A DNA stretch of 31,847 nt from a virus. The position numbers were made by a program, and so were the translations under genes. A model generated the notes under the pieces. It was not told the DNA's origin and did not search any database. It saw nothing but the letters and a program-made list of their open reading frames with translations. Shown here piece after piece: positions 1 through 5,351 of this stretch (position 1 is the first letter of the stretch; each line of letters starts with the position of its first letter). Location of the stretch: positions 1 through 31,847 of the IMG/VR virus record IMGVR_UViG_3300029309_000188; one strand, given 5' to 3'.

Positions 1-22
1 CCTCAGTTATCCCACTCGATAT

Positions 23-64
23 AAAAAAAATAGTTGGACAATGGGGAGAATATCCCCACTATCC
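23..64 (-). terminator. Intrinsic terminator of the left minus-strand operon
   Basis: Read on the minus strand, 64-53 and 47-36 form a 12-pair stem around a 5-base loop (UAUUC). Two of the pairs are G-U wobbles that exist only in minus-strand RNA; on the plus strand they become A/C mismatches. The core is GGGGA/UCCCC, and a run of eight U (plus-strand A at 23-30) follows after a short gap. It lies just after the stop at 77-79. The gap between stem and U-run is longer than in a textbook terminator, so efficiency is uncertain. Confidence 0.75.
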
Positions 65-76
65 TAAGTGAAACTT

Positions 77-580
77 TTATTTCAGCATATTGTTTACAGT
101 ATCTTTTACTGCTTGTATTTCAGCTGGAGTCATATCCTTCATAGTACGCATTTTACCTTGTGATTTAGTAGGTAGTTTACGTTTTTGATAATCCTCTTTG
201 TATAATTCTAGATACAATTTCCTAGCAGCATTGTGCATACCTGCAAACTTACGGTACAGTGCATCATATGTCTTAGCTATTGCTACCTGTTTATCAAAGT
301 TAGTCTGTGCTATTTCTTGACCAACTGTTGCAACACGTTCATTTACAATACTATCCTGTAATCTTGTTCTTGCAGTATCATAATAACCATTGAATATATC
401 CATTGATCTTTTAGTCGAATTACATATCTGCCATAGATAGATATTCATATACTTTACATCAATCTCAGATGTCTCATCTATTTCAGCTTTGTAATGTGCA
501 TACCAATCAATCCCAGTCATAGAATTAATTGCATCTATTTCATCAGTTGATGTTTCGATAGGTGGAACGTAATTACTCAT
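77..580 (-). CDS. Hypothetical protein, 167 aa, last gene of left minus operon
   Basis: I do not recognise a family. The protein begins MSNYVPPIETSTDEID and is helical and charged, with a basic C-terminal third (about residues 120-150, rich in K and R) and no membrane segment. I chose the ATG at 580 because GGAGG sits 6 bases upstream; the reading frame is open 11 codons further (to 613), but that start has no ribosome site. The chosen start overlaps the end of the upstream gene by 8 bases, suggesting translational coupling. It is followed by the terminator at 23-64. It could be an early protein or a minor virion protein; no function is claimed. Confidence 0.8.
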   Translation of the reverse strand: MSNYVPPIETSTDEIDAINSMTGIDWYAHYKAEIDETSEIDVKYMNIYLWQICNSTKRSMDIFNGYYDTARTRLQDSIVNERVATVGQEIAQTNFDKQVAIAKTYDALYRKFAGMHNAARKLYLELYKEDYQKRKLPTKSQGKMRTMKDMTPAEIQAVKDTVNNMLK

Positions 581-764
581 AGATAACCTCCAATTCTTCT
601 TGAGTTCTTTCATCTAGTTCTGAGATATCTTCATACCCCAATCTTTGATTAATACTACCTAGAGTTGTTTCCTCTAGAGCCGCCTCATCTTTTTTTCCTT
701 GTCTTTTTAGATCTCGTACTCTTTGTACTTGAGCTATATATTCCTCTTCGAATGAATTATACAT
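573..764 (-). CDS. Small hypothetical acidic protein, 63 aa
   Basis: Unrecognised, short, highly charged and acidic toward its C-terminus (ending ELEVIYE); probably helical. Three ATG codons follow one another at 770, 767 and 764. An AAAGGAGG ribosome site directly abuts the first one, so only the third (764) has normal spacing (6 bases), and I place the start there. The gene is the middle member of a three-gene minus-strand set and overlaps both neighbours by 8 bases, typical of co-translated phage genes. No motif points to a function. Confidence 0.75.
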   Translation of the reverse strand: MYNSFEEEYIAQVQRVRDLKRQGKKDEAALEETTLGSINQRLGYEDISELDERTQEELEVIYE

Positions 765-951
765 CATCATCCTCCTTTTTTACTAATACTTCCAAATCCT
801 TTATACACTTAGCATAGCCGCTAACATATAACCAATCTGGACCATCTCCACCTCCGCTGTTTGCAATTTCTTGCTCTATATCATACTGCTTACCTTTTAG
901 TTCTGTGATCATTTTGAACACATCATAGTAGTTATCATCTAGATTCTTCAT
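757..951 (-). CDS. Small hypothetical protein, 64 aa, first gene of left minus operon
   Basis: Unrecognised protein beginning MKNLDDNYYDVFK, with a predicted amphipathic helix, a GGGDG turn, and a second helix ending in an acidic tail (KKEDDDV). The frame is open upstream to 1056, but the ATG at 951 is supported by AAAGGAG seven bases before it. Longer versions would read through the structured region at 965-1133 and lack any ribosome site. The closing helix of that structure ends right where this ribosome site begins, so if the element acts on the minus strand it could control this gene. Confidence 0.75.
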   Translation of the reverse strand: MKNLDDNYYDVFKMITELKGKQYDIEQEIANSGGGDGPDWLYVSGYAKCIKDLEVLVKKEDDDV

Positions 952-964
952 TTTATATCTCCTT

Positions 965-1133
965 TCTAGATTTCTAAGGCTATACAATATCTCTATCGGA
1001 AGGTTAGCGAGAGGCACGAGCTTATCTTGATGTTGCACCTCGTGTGCGACATGCAAGACGTATTTGATGGGATCAACGCATCAGGCGTCCAGCAAATACG
1101 CCTGTAGTATATTGTTATCCTTCCAAATCTAGA
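965..1133. ncRNA. Candidate structured RNA between divergent operons
   Basis: A 9-pair perfect helix (TCTAGATTT at 965-973 with AAATCTAGA at 1125-1133) closes the region. It continues inward through AAGG/CCTT (976-979/1119-1122) and ACAATAT/ATATTGT (984-990/1109-1115). Inside are a 7-pair hairpin with one G-U pair in plus-strand RNA (1032-1038/1044-1050), CACGAG/CTCGTG (1015-1020/1039-1044), CGTATTTG/CAAATACG (1059-1066/1093-1100) and AGGCGT/ACGCCT (1083-1088/1098-1103). The last two share bases and exclude each other, as in a switch. The interior is clearly richer in G+C than the flanks. It matches no RNA family I recognise. Alternatives are a packaging site, an origin, or a 25-codon plus-strand ORF (1030-1107) that has no ribosome site. 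Confidence 0.5.
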
Positions 1134-1261
1134 GAGAGAGATTGACTGACCGAATAGACTCGATTGTCTTGGCATATGCGTAGCATATCTATATATGTGG
1201 ATCGCTATGAGACAGTCTTTTTCTTTCCATACCATGTATGGTCGGCTAGGAGGGTGGTTCT
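1134..1261. other. Non-coding stretch with two hairpins upstream of the terminase leader
   Basis: I see no gene here. Two perfect short hairpins are present: ATATGC-GTA-GCATAT (1174-1188) and CCATAC-CAT-GTATGG (1227-1241). The second ends 6 bases before the strong AGGAGGG ribosome site at 1248-1254 and could modulate access to it. A GA-dinucleotide run (1131-1140) and a pyrimidine-rich patch (1215-1228) flank them. In many phages the packaging recognition site lies near the small terminase gene, so this is a reasonable place to look for it, but nothing in the bases proves that. Confidence 0.4.
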
Positions 1262-1318
1262 ATGCCACCACGAGTAGACGATACAAATGTTTACAAAATA
1301 GTTCTTGACAAGCAATAA
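1262..1318 (+). CDS. 18-codon leader ORF in frame with the small terminase
   Basis: ATG at 1262 follows an ideal AGGAGGG (1248-1254) by 7 bases and encodes MPPRVDDTNVYKIVLDKQ before TAA at 1316-1318. It is in the same frame as the small terminase ATG at 1340, with seven sense codons between that stop and that start. The stop overlaps a second ATG (TAATG, 1318-1320) opening a 20-codon ORF in another frame (to 1380). It may be a leader peptide that delivers ribosomes to the weakly initiated terS, or the former N-terminus of terS cut off by a nonsense change. Confidence 0.5.
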   Translation: MPPRVDDTNVYKIVLDKQ

Positions 1319-1339
1319 TGGTACAAGGTATCTATCGTT

Positions 1340-1723
1340 ATGGGCAGTCTAGTAAAAGGAAAAGATGGTCTAACAAATAAACAAAGGTTATTGGTCGATA
1401 CCCTCGTAACGTCTGGTTGCACCATAACCGAAGCTGCGAAAAAGGCAGGTTATTCAAAGACAGAAAGTGGTAGAGTAATAGCGTCAAGGACGTTACGAAT
1501 CCCCAAGGTCCAAGAGTACTACCGACAACAAGTTGCAGAGATAGGATTGCTTGGTTCAGTCCCAGCAGTTAAGACTTTGGTTAGGCTTTCCACTGAAGCC
1601 AAGAGTGATTACGTAAAGCTTGAAGCGAGTAAAGATATCCTAGATAGATCAGGGTTCAAAGCTCCTGATAAGGTCCAACATTCTCACACTGGTAATTTGT
1701 CTATAACTATCGACCTAGACTAG
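1340..1723 (+). CDS. terS: Small terminase subunit-like protein
   Basis: 127 aa. The region around residues 13-50 (LTNKQRLLVDTLVTSG, then TITEAAKKAGYS) reads as the helix-turn-helix DNA-binding domain typical of phage small terminase subunits, which recognise the packaging site and feed DNA to the large subunit. A second helical segment (about 50-90) would form the oligomer core. Length fits the family. The start at 1340 has only a weak AAGG ten bases upstream; the strong ribosome site belongs to the in-frame leader ORF at 1262. Position, upstream of the terminase large subunit though separated by small genes, supports the call. No other candidate for this role is visible. Confidence 0.7.
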   Translation: MGSLVKGKDGLTNKQRLLVDTLVTSGCTITEAAKKAGYSKTESGRVIASRTLRIPKVQEYYRQQVAEIGLLGSVPAVKTLVRLSTEAKSDYVKLEASKDILDRSGFKAPDKVQHSHTGNLSITIDLD

Positions 1724-1952
1724 AGCAAGGTGGGGGGTTAGAAATATAGGGCGACAGCAAGATAAAACCACCTGTACTCACATTAATAGTCAAAATAGTA
1801 AACGTTACAACCTGTTACAAATATTAAACTGGAATATAGAAGAAAGAACAAAGTACGAACGTTGCCACTGTGGGAACTGGGGTACATTCCATATACGTAC
1901 CGAGAATGGTAACTACTTCTTTCTGTGTGGTACTCATTACAAGGAGTATTGA
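1719..1952 (+). pseudogene. Zinc-finger-like reading frame without a usual start codon
   Basis: Open from 1719 to TGA at 1950-1952, after the small terminase. The C-terminal part is protein-like and shows CHCGNWGTFHI (C-x-C) followed by FFLCGTHYKEY (C-x2-H), a plausible zinc site. The frame contains no ATG, GTG or TTG. A GTG (1730-1732) with AGCAAGG before it lies at a run of six G (1732-1737); with five G it would open this frame and give a 73-aa protein. Thus it is a single-base frameshift pseudogene, an assembly or sequencing error, ribosomal slippage, or a gene using a rare start (ATT, ATA or CTG). Confidence 0.5.
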
Positions 1953-1982
1953 AAATATATTTTTTTTGGGTAAAGTACGCCT

Positions 1983-2264
1983 ATGAGTCAGAGTTTACTA
2001 AAACGTATAGGAGTATCTGGTTACAACAAACCTAAAAGAACTCCTGGACACCCTAAAAAATCTCATGTCGTAGTCGCCAAAGAAGGATCTAAGGTCAAGA
2101 CTATTAGATATGGGGAGCAGGGAGCTAGTACAGCTGGTAAGCCTAAAGCAGGAGAGTCAAAGAGAATGAAGATGAAAAGAAAATCATTTAAGGCTAGACA
2201 TCGAAAAAATATAGCAAAAGGAAAGATGTCAGCTGCGTTCTGGGCAAATAAATCAAAATGGTAA
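1983..2264 (+). CDS. Very basic small protein, marine-phage type
   Basis: 93 aa, beginning MSQSLLKRIGVSGYNKPKR, and dominated by K and R, with a C-terminal block rich in KMKRK/KARHRKN and ending in SAAFWANKSKW. I recognise the pattern as a small-protein family common in marine phages and some large DNA viruses (a DUF6321/DUF5872-type neighbourhood; the exact DUF number is not certain from memory). The strong positive charge suggests nucleic-acid binding, perhaps DNA condensation, but that is inference. It heads a run of small overlapping genes and overlaps the next one by 7 bases. No clear ribosome site precedes it (TAAAG at 1971-1975). Confidence 0.8.
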   Translation: MSQSLLKRIGVSGYNKPKRTPGHPKKSHVVVAKEGSKVKTIRYGEQGASTAGKPKAGESKRMKMKRKSFKARHRKNIAKGKMSAAFWANKSKW

Positions 2265-2431
2265 AGAGCAGAGTCAATGAGGCAGGTAATTATACCAAGC
2301 CTGGAATGAGAAAGAGTTTATTTAATCGTATTAAAGCTGGAGGAAAAGGAGGAAAGCCTGGACAGTGGTCAGCTAGAAAGGCTCAGATGTTAGCTAAACA
2401 ATATAAATCTAAAGGTGGTGGATATCGGTGA
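2258..2431 (+). CDS. Basic 57-aa protein of the 'NYTKPGMRKxLFNRIKAGGKGG' family
   Basis: Short gene starting at ATG 2258 and ending at TGA 2429-2431. Residues 11-32 carry NYTKPGMRKSLFNRIKAGG followed by KGG, then GQWSARKAQMLAKQYK, and a GGGYR end. This pattern is shared by small proteins of marine phages and giant viruses, function unknown as far as I know. It is strongly basic. It overlaps the preceding gene by 7 bases and the following one by 4 (GTGA), so it is translationally linked to both. Its family-like sequence and tight packing make it convincing despite the short length. Confidence 0.85.
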   Translation: MVKSRVNEAGNYTKPGMRKSLFNRIKAGGKGGKPGQWSARKAQMLAKQYKSKGGGYR

Positions 2432-2670
2432 AGAAGCCACAACGAAGTTTGAAAGCATGGACTAGACAGAAATGGAGAACCAAATCTGGAAAGCCATCTG
2501 GAAAAACAGGTGAACGCTACTTACCTGAAGCTGCGATCAAGTCATTGACTGCTAGTGAATATGCAGCTACAACTAGAGCTAAGAGAAAAGGCAGTAAGAG
2601 TGGGAAACAATTTGTCAGACAACCCAAAGGTATTGCTGCTAAAACAAAACCTTTTAGGAGGGTATCATAA
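2428..2670 (+). CDS. Basic small protein, DUF5872-like
   Basis: 80 aa, GTG start overlapping the previous stop (GTGA). The sequence contains SLKAWTRQKWRTKSGKPSG, then TGERYLPEAAIKSLTASEYAATTRAKRKGSKSGKQ, and a basic end (KTKPFRRVS). This order (SLKxWxxQxW, GERYLP, LTxxEYAATxRxKRKG, GKQ) resembles the DUF5872 type of small protein seen in marine phages and large DNA viruses; I am fairly but not fully sure of the number. Function is unknown. Charge is strongly positive. The last codons (AGGAGGGTATCATAATG) also hold the ribosome site for the next tiny gene. Confidence 0.8.
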   Translation: MKKPQRSLKAWTRQKWRTKSGKPSGKTGERYLPEAAIKSLTASEYAATTRAKRKGSKSGKQFVRQPKGIAAKTKPFRRVS

Positions 2671-2777
2671 TGTATGGAATGAAAAAACCTGCCGCTGGAT
2701 CTAAAAAGTTAAAGGGTAAGCAAAACAAATTACCACCTGCTTTGAAGAAAAAGATTATGGCTAAAAAGAAAAAGTAA
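2670..2777 (+). CDS. Tiny lysine-rich protein, 35 aa
   Basis: ATG at 2670 overlaps the previous stop (TAATG), with AGGAGG ten bases upstream at 2656-2661. It encodes MYGMKKPAAGSKKLKGKQNK and ends in KKKIMAKKKK; about 14 of 35 residues are lysine. The stop overlaps the next start by one base (TAATG again). The coupling at both ends and a good ribosome site argue that it is a real gene. Function is unknown; it fits the theme of basic, potentially DNA-binding microproteins in this cluster. Confidence 0.7.
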   Translation: MYGMKKPAAGSKKLKGKQNKLPPALKKKIMAKKKK

Positions 2778-2947
2778 TGGGAGCAAGTAGCAAACATTAC
2801 CTTAAAAGTGGGAAAGAGTTTAAAGGTGCATATCACAAAATGTCTAATGGTAAACTACATACAGGCAAGACTCATACTGCATCTAGCAAACCTTTAGTAC
2901 ACTTTAAAGATCTATCACCAACAGCTAAAAAGAAAGCGAAGGCATAA
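2777..2947 (+). CDS. Basic 56-aa protein, 'MSNGKLHTGKTHTASSKPLxHF' type
   Basis: Starts at ATG 2777 (TAATG overlap) and stops at 2945-2947. The sequence includes HYLKSGKEFKGAYHKMSNGK, THTASSKPLVHFKDLS and a basic end (PTAKKKAKA). I recognise this arrangement (HYxKxGKxxxGxxHKMxxGxxHTGxTHTxSSKPVxHFxDL) as a frequent small protein of phages and large viruses with no assigned role. It shares stop/start overlaps with both neighbours. Histidine- and lysine-rich composition could mean metal or nucleic-acid binding; that is conjecture. Confidence 0.8.
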   Translation: MGASSKHYLKSGKEFKGAYHKMSNGKLHTGKTHTASSKPLVHFKDLSPTAKKKAKA

Positions 2948-3048
2948 TGGATTGGGTAAAAACTAAATGGAACAAGTTAAATAGAAATGCAAAGATATTT
3001 GTATGCTGTGTTCCTATCCTAATTATCTTAGGAATCATATTTAATTAA
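2947..3048 (+). CDS. Tiny single-pass membrane protein, 33 aa
   Basis: ATG at 2947 overlaps the previous stop (TAATG). The N-terminal half is positively charged (MDWVKTKWNKLNRNAK) and is followed by an uninterrupted hydrophobic segment IFVCCVPILIILGIIFN, enough for one membrane helix with N-in orientation by the positive-inside rule. No clear ribosome site, so expression would rely on coupling. Two bases separate it from the next gene. Role unknown; it is unusual for a membrane peptide to sit among terminase genes. Confidence 0.6.
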   Translation: MDWVKTKWNKLNRNAKIFVCCVPILIILGIIFN

Positions 3049-3050
3049 AC

Positions 3051-3242
3051 ATGAGGTACGCAGAGGAACTATCTTACGAGGATCGTCAAAGACTTCGTAA
3101 GATAGTGAAGAAGGAACATTTTAAACATTATCCAAAAGACTTACGATTCTCGGACAATGAAGCCGATAAATTTATAGAATCTCTACTACCAGAAACTATC
3201 TACAAACTTATTAAAAGATCTGTAGATAATGGTATTGCTTGA
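3051..3242 (+). CDS. Terminase-adjacent small protein, 63 aa
   Basis: 63 aa: MRYAEELSYEDRQRLRKIVK, then HFKHYPKDLRFSDNEADKFI and a helical C-terminus (SLLPETIYKLIKRSVDNGIA). The motif pattern (LSYEDRQxLRxIVxxxHFxHYPxD...TDxEADxxIES) is one I associate with a small protein often encoded immediately before the large terminase in marine phages; its biochemical role is not known to me. Its stop overlaps the TTG start of the large terminase (TTGA), implying coupled translation and perhaps a partner role in packaging. Confidence 0.8.
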   Translation: MRYAEELSYEDRQRLRKIVKKEHFKHYPKDLRFSDNEADKFIESLLPETIYKLIKRSVDNGIA

Positions 3243-4762
3243 CAGAACTCAACTACAAAGCTCCAGGTGAAATAATAAAAACCTTTATGAAGGATGATTC
3301 CTTCTTTAGAGGTGTACGTGGTCCAGTAGGATCAGGGAAGTCTGTATCTTGTTGTATTGAAATATTTAGACGTGCATTAAAGCAGAAGCCTGGTCCAGAT
3401 GGTAAACGTAAATCTAGATGGGCAGTAATTAGAAATACAAACCCTCAGTTAAAAACTACTACTATTAAAACATGGTTAGATTGGTTTCCAGAAAGTTCAT
3501 TTGGAAACTTTATGTATTCAGTTCCTTTTACACATAACATTCATGTAGGTGATGTAGAGCTAGAAGTTATTTTTTTAGCACTAGATAGACCAGAAGATGT
3601 AAAGAAACTATTGTCTTTAGAATTAACTGGTGTATGGATTAATGAAGCAAGAGAGATTCCTAAATCTATTGTAGATGCATGTACTATGCGTGTAGGTAGA
3701 TTTCCTTCTATGAAAGATGGTGGACCTTCATGGTATGGTGTTATAGCAGATACTAACGCACCTGATGAAGATCATTGGTGGTCTATTATGTCTGGTGAAG
3801 TACCAGTACCAGATCATATGAATCAAGAAGAATCTTTAATGTTAGTTAAACCAGATAACTGGGAGTTTTTTGTACAACCCCCAGGCATGATAGAAAAGAA
3901 AGAAGATGATAAAATTAAAGGTTATGAGCTTAATAGCTCAGCAGAAAATATTCAAAATGTTACACCTGATTACTATCCAAATATCATCAGAGGAAAAAGT
4001 AAGTCTTGGATTGATGTTTACGTTTTAAATAGATTAGGAACTATTGAAGATGGTAAACTTGTTTATGGTTCATTTAGAGAAGATGTACACATAGCAGATG
4101 AAGATATAGAGTTTGCACCTACTACTGTTTATATTGGATTAGACTTTGGTCTTACACCTTCTGCTGTATTTGGCCAGAAACTACCTGATGGTAGATGGTT
4201 GATACTACATGAACTAGTTTGTTTTGATATTGGTACAGTTAAGTTTGGTGAACTACTGAAGCATGAGATAATTAAACACTGTGCAGATAAAGATTTAAAA
4301 ATATTTGGAGATCCTGCTGGTGATTTTAGAGCTCAGACAGATGAAACAACTCCCTTTCAAATACTTAGACAACAAGGCATCCAAGCATTTCCTGCACCAT
4401 CTAATGATGTAGGTTTGAGAATAGAATCTGTAGAAGCTGCATTGAATAGAATGGTAGATGGCAAAGCAGGATTTTTATTAAATAGATCTTGTAAGTCTTT
4501 ACGTAAAGGATTTTTAGGTGGATATCATTATAGAAGAATACAAACTTCTGGAGAAAGATATGAAGATAAACCAAATAAGAATAAATTTTCACATGTACAT
4601 GATGCATTACAATACCTAATGCTAGGTGCTGGTGAAGGTAGATCATTGACAGTAGGTCCAGCTAAACCACAAGTATCTAATGCTTATAAGAACTGGAATA
4701 TATTTGATCGTGGTTCAATTAACAGGAGGAAGAAGTGGGATATTTTCCGAAGGAATGGTTGA
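3239..4762 (+). CDS. terL: Terminase large subunit (ATPase and nuclease)
   Basis: 507 aa, the DNA-packaging motor. The N-terminal ATPase domain has a Walker A motif GPVGSGKS (residues 28-35) and a Walker B-like VWINEARE (132-138). The C-terminal RNase H-fold nuclease shows its acidic residues in YIGLDFG (D302), IFGDPAGD (D358) and HVHDALQY (D455). Length is normal for T7-like podoviruses. The start is TTG overlapping the previous stop (TTGA); the next ATG is 16 codons in and would leave Walker A only about 11 residues from the N-terminus, so TTG is preferred. The last 28 bases overlap the following gene, whose ribosome site lies inside terL. Confidence 0.95.
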   Translation: MTELNYKAPGEIIKTFMKDDSFFRGVRGPVGSGKSVSCCIEIFRRALKQKPGPDGKRKSRWAVIRNTNPQLKTTTIKTWLDWFPESSFGNFMYSVPFTHNIHVGDVELEVIFLALDRPEDVKKLLSLELTGVWINEAREIPKSIVDACTMRVGRFPSMKDGGPSWYGVIADTNAPDEDHWWSIMSGEVPVPDHMNQEESLMLVKPDNWEFFVQPPGMIEKKEDDKIKGYELNSSAENIQNVTPDYYPNIIRGKSKSWIDVYVLNRLGTIEDGKLVYGSFREDVHIADEDIEFAPTTVYIGLDFGLTPSAVFGQKLPDGRWLILHELVCFDIGTVKFGELLKHEIIKHCADKDLKIFGDPAGDFRAQTDETTPFQILRQQGIQAFPAPSNDVGLRIESVEAALNRMVDGKAGFLLNRSCKSLRKGFLGGYHYRRIQTSGERYEDKPNKNKFSHVHDALQYLMLGAGEGRSLTVGPAKPQVSNAYKNWNIFDRGSINRRKKWDIFRRNG

Positions 4763-5142
4763 TATATTTCTATGATCCACCTAAAGAGGAGTGGTATCAT
4801 ATGTTTAGAAAAAACAATATGGGTCATTGTGGTATGTTAGGTTTTGATCCCAAACAAAAGAAATGGATAGCTATAGAGCATATACACAAAAGATTAGATA
4901 TTAATATATTAGATGGTGAAGATGTAGCAAAAGTGTTTGATTATGTTAAAGATCACAATGGTAAGTTCATAAAAGCTAAATTATTCAGGCAGAAGTTTAG
5001 ATTATTTCAAGCTGCATGGCTTAGAGAACACTCTTGTGTAACCATAGTTATGAGAATATTAGGAATAAATAAGTTGATTATTACCCCTTATCAGTTATAT
5101 AAATATTTAAAGAAACAAGATTGTGAACAATGGGATTTTTAA
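4735..5142 (+). CDS. Conserved protein with possible cysteine-peptidase-like features
   Basis: 135 aa, GTG start with AGGAGGA (4724-4730) placed inside the end of terL, giving a 28-base overlap. An early segment (WYHMFRKNNMGHCGMLGFDP) and a later one (REHSCVTIVMRILGI, then TPYQLYKYLKK) match a pattern I have seen in small phage proteins sitting between terminase and portal. A conserved Cys opening a helix with an upstream His is reminiscent of NlpC/P60 or papain-like folds, but I cannot confirm catalysis. It could be a structural or head-completion protein. It overlaps the next gene by 13 bases. Confidence 0.8.
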   Translation: MGYFPKEWLIYFYDPPKEEWYHMFRKNNMGHCGMLGFDPKQKKWIAIEHIHKRLDINILDGEDVAKVFDYVKDHNGKFIKAKLFRQKFRLFQAAWLREHSCVTIVMRILGINKLIITPYQLYKYLKKQDCEQWDF

Positions 5143-5351
5143 AACCAAAAAAATATGAAAAACCAGCTACAGAAATAGCCATGGAAAAACAAATGGATGA
5201 AGAACGTATTGCCGCTGAAAAAGAAAAAGAAGAATTAGAAGCAGCAGAAGAACGTAGAAAGAAAAGATTTGCTGCTGGTAAAATAGGATCTAGATCGTTA
5301 TTTGCTAGAGCTGGTGGTAGAGGTTTTTATCAAGAAGGTAAAAAAGTATAA
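5130..5351 (+). CDS. Small coiled-coil protein between terL and portal
   Basis: 73 aa: MGFLKPKKYEKPATEIAMEK, then a strongly charged helix (about residues 16-46, rich in E, K and A) and a glycine/arginine end (RAGGRGFYQEGKKV). Proteins of this design are common just before the portal gene in marine podoviruses; function unknown. The helix could form a coiled coil. The start overlaps the previous stop by 13 bases and the stop shares one base with the next ATG (TAATG). Confidence 0.8.
   Translation: MGFLKPKKYEKPATEIAMEKQMDEERIAAEKEKEELEAAEERRKKRFAAGKIGSRSLFARAGGRGFYQEGKKV

Noticed and set aside
1030-1107. 25-codon plus-strand ORF (begins MLHLVCDMQDVFDGI) inside the structured region
   Set aside because: It reads somewhat like protein, but no ribosome site precedes the ATG; kept only as an alternative explanation for the RNA candidate.
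1000-1110. tRNA-like gene in the G+C-rich patch
   Set aside because: I looked for a T-loop (GTTCGANTC), a D-arm and a 7-pair acceptor stem and found none.
993-1235. 80-codon minus-strand ORF through the intergenic region
   Set aside because: No ribosome site, odd composition, and it runs through the structured candidate and the hairpins; no protein-like features.
1305-1334. TTGACA followed after 18 bases by TATCTA, as a possible terS promoter
   Set aside because: The -35 box is perfect, but the -10 box matches only three of six positions, and transcription would start at or after the terS ATG. It also lies inside the leader ORF.
1941-1970. Possible terminator (TACTC/GAGTA stem and a run of eight T)
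   Set aside because: Stem of only five weak pairs and A+T-rich spacing; unlikely to stop transcription before the downstream late genes.
2654-2836. Minus-strand 60-codon hydrophobic ORF
   Set aside because: It is the reverse reading of lysine codons (AAA/AAG become TTT/CTT, giving Phe and Leu) in two tiny plus-strand genes.
4401-4646. Minus-strand ORF inside terL
   Set aside because: Antisense shadow of the nuclease domain; no ribosome site.
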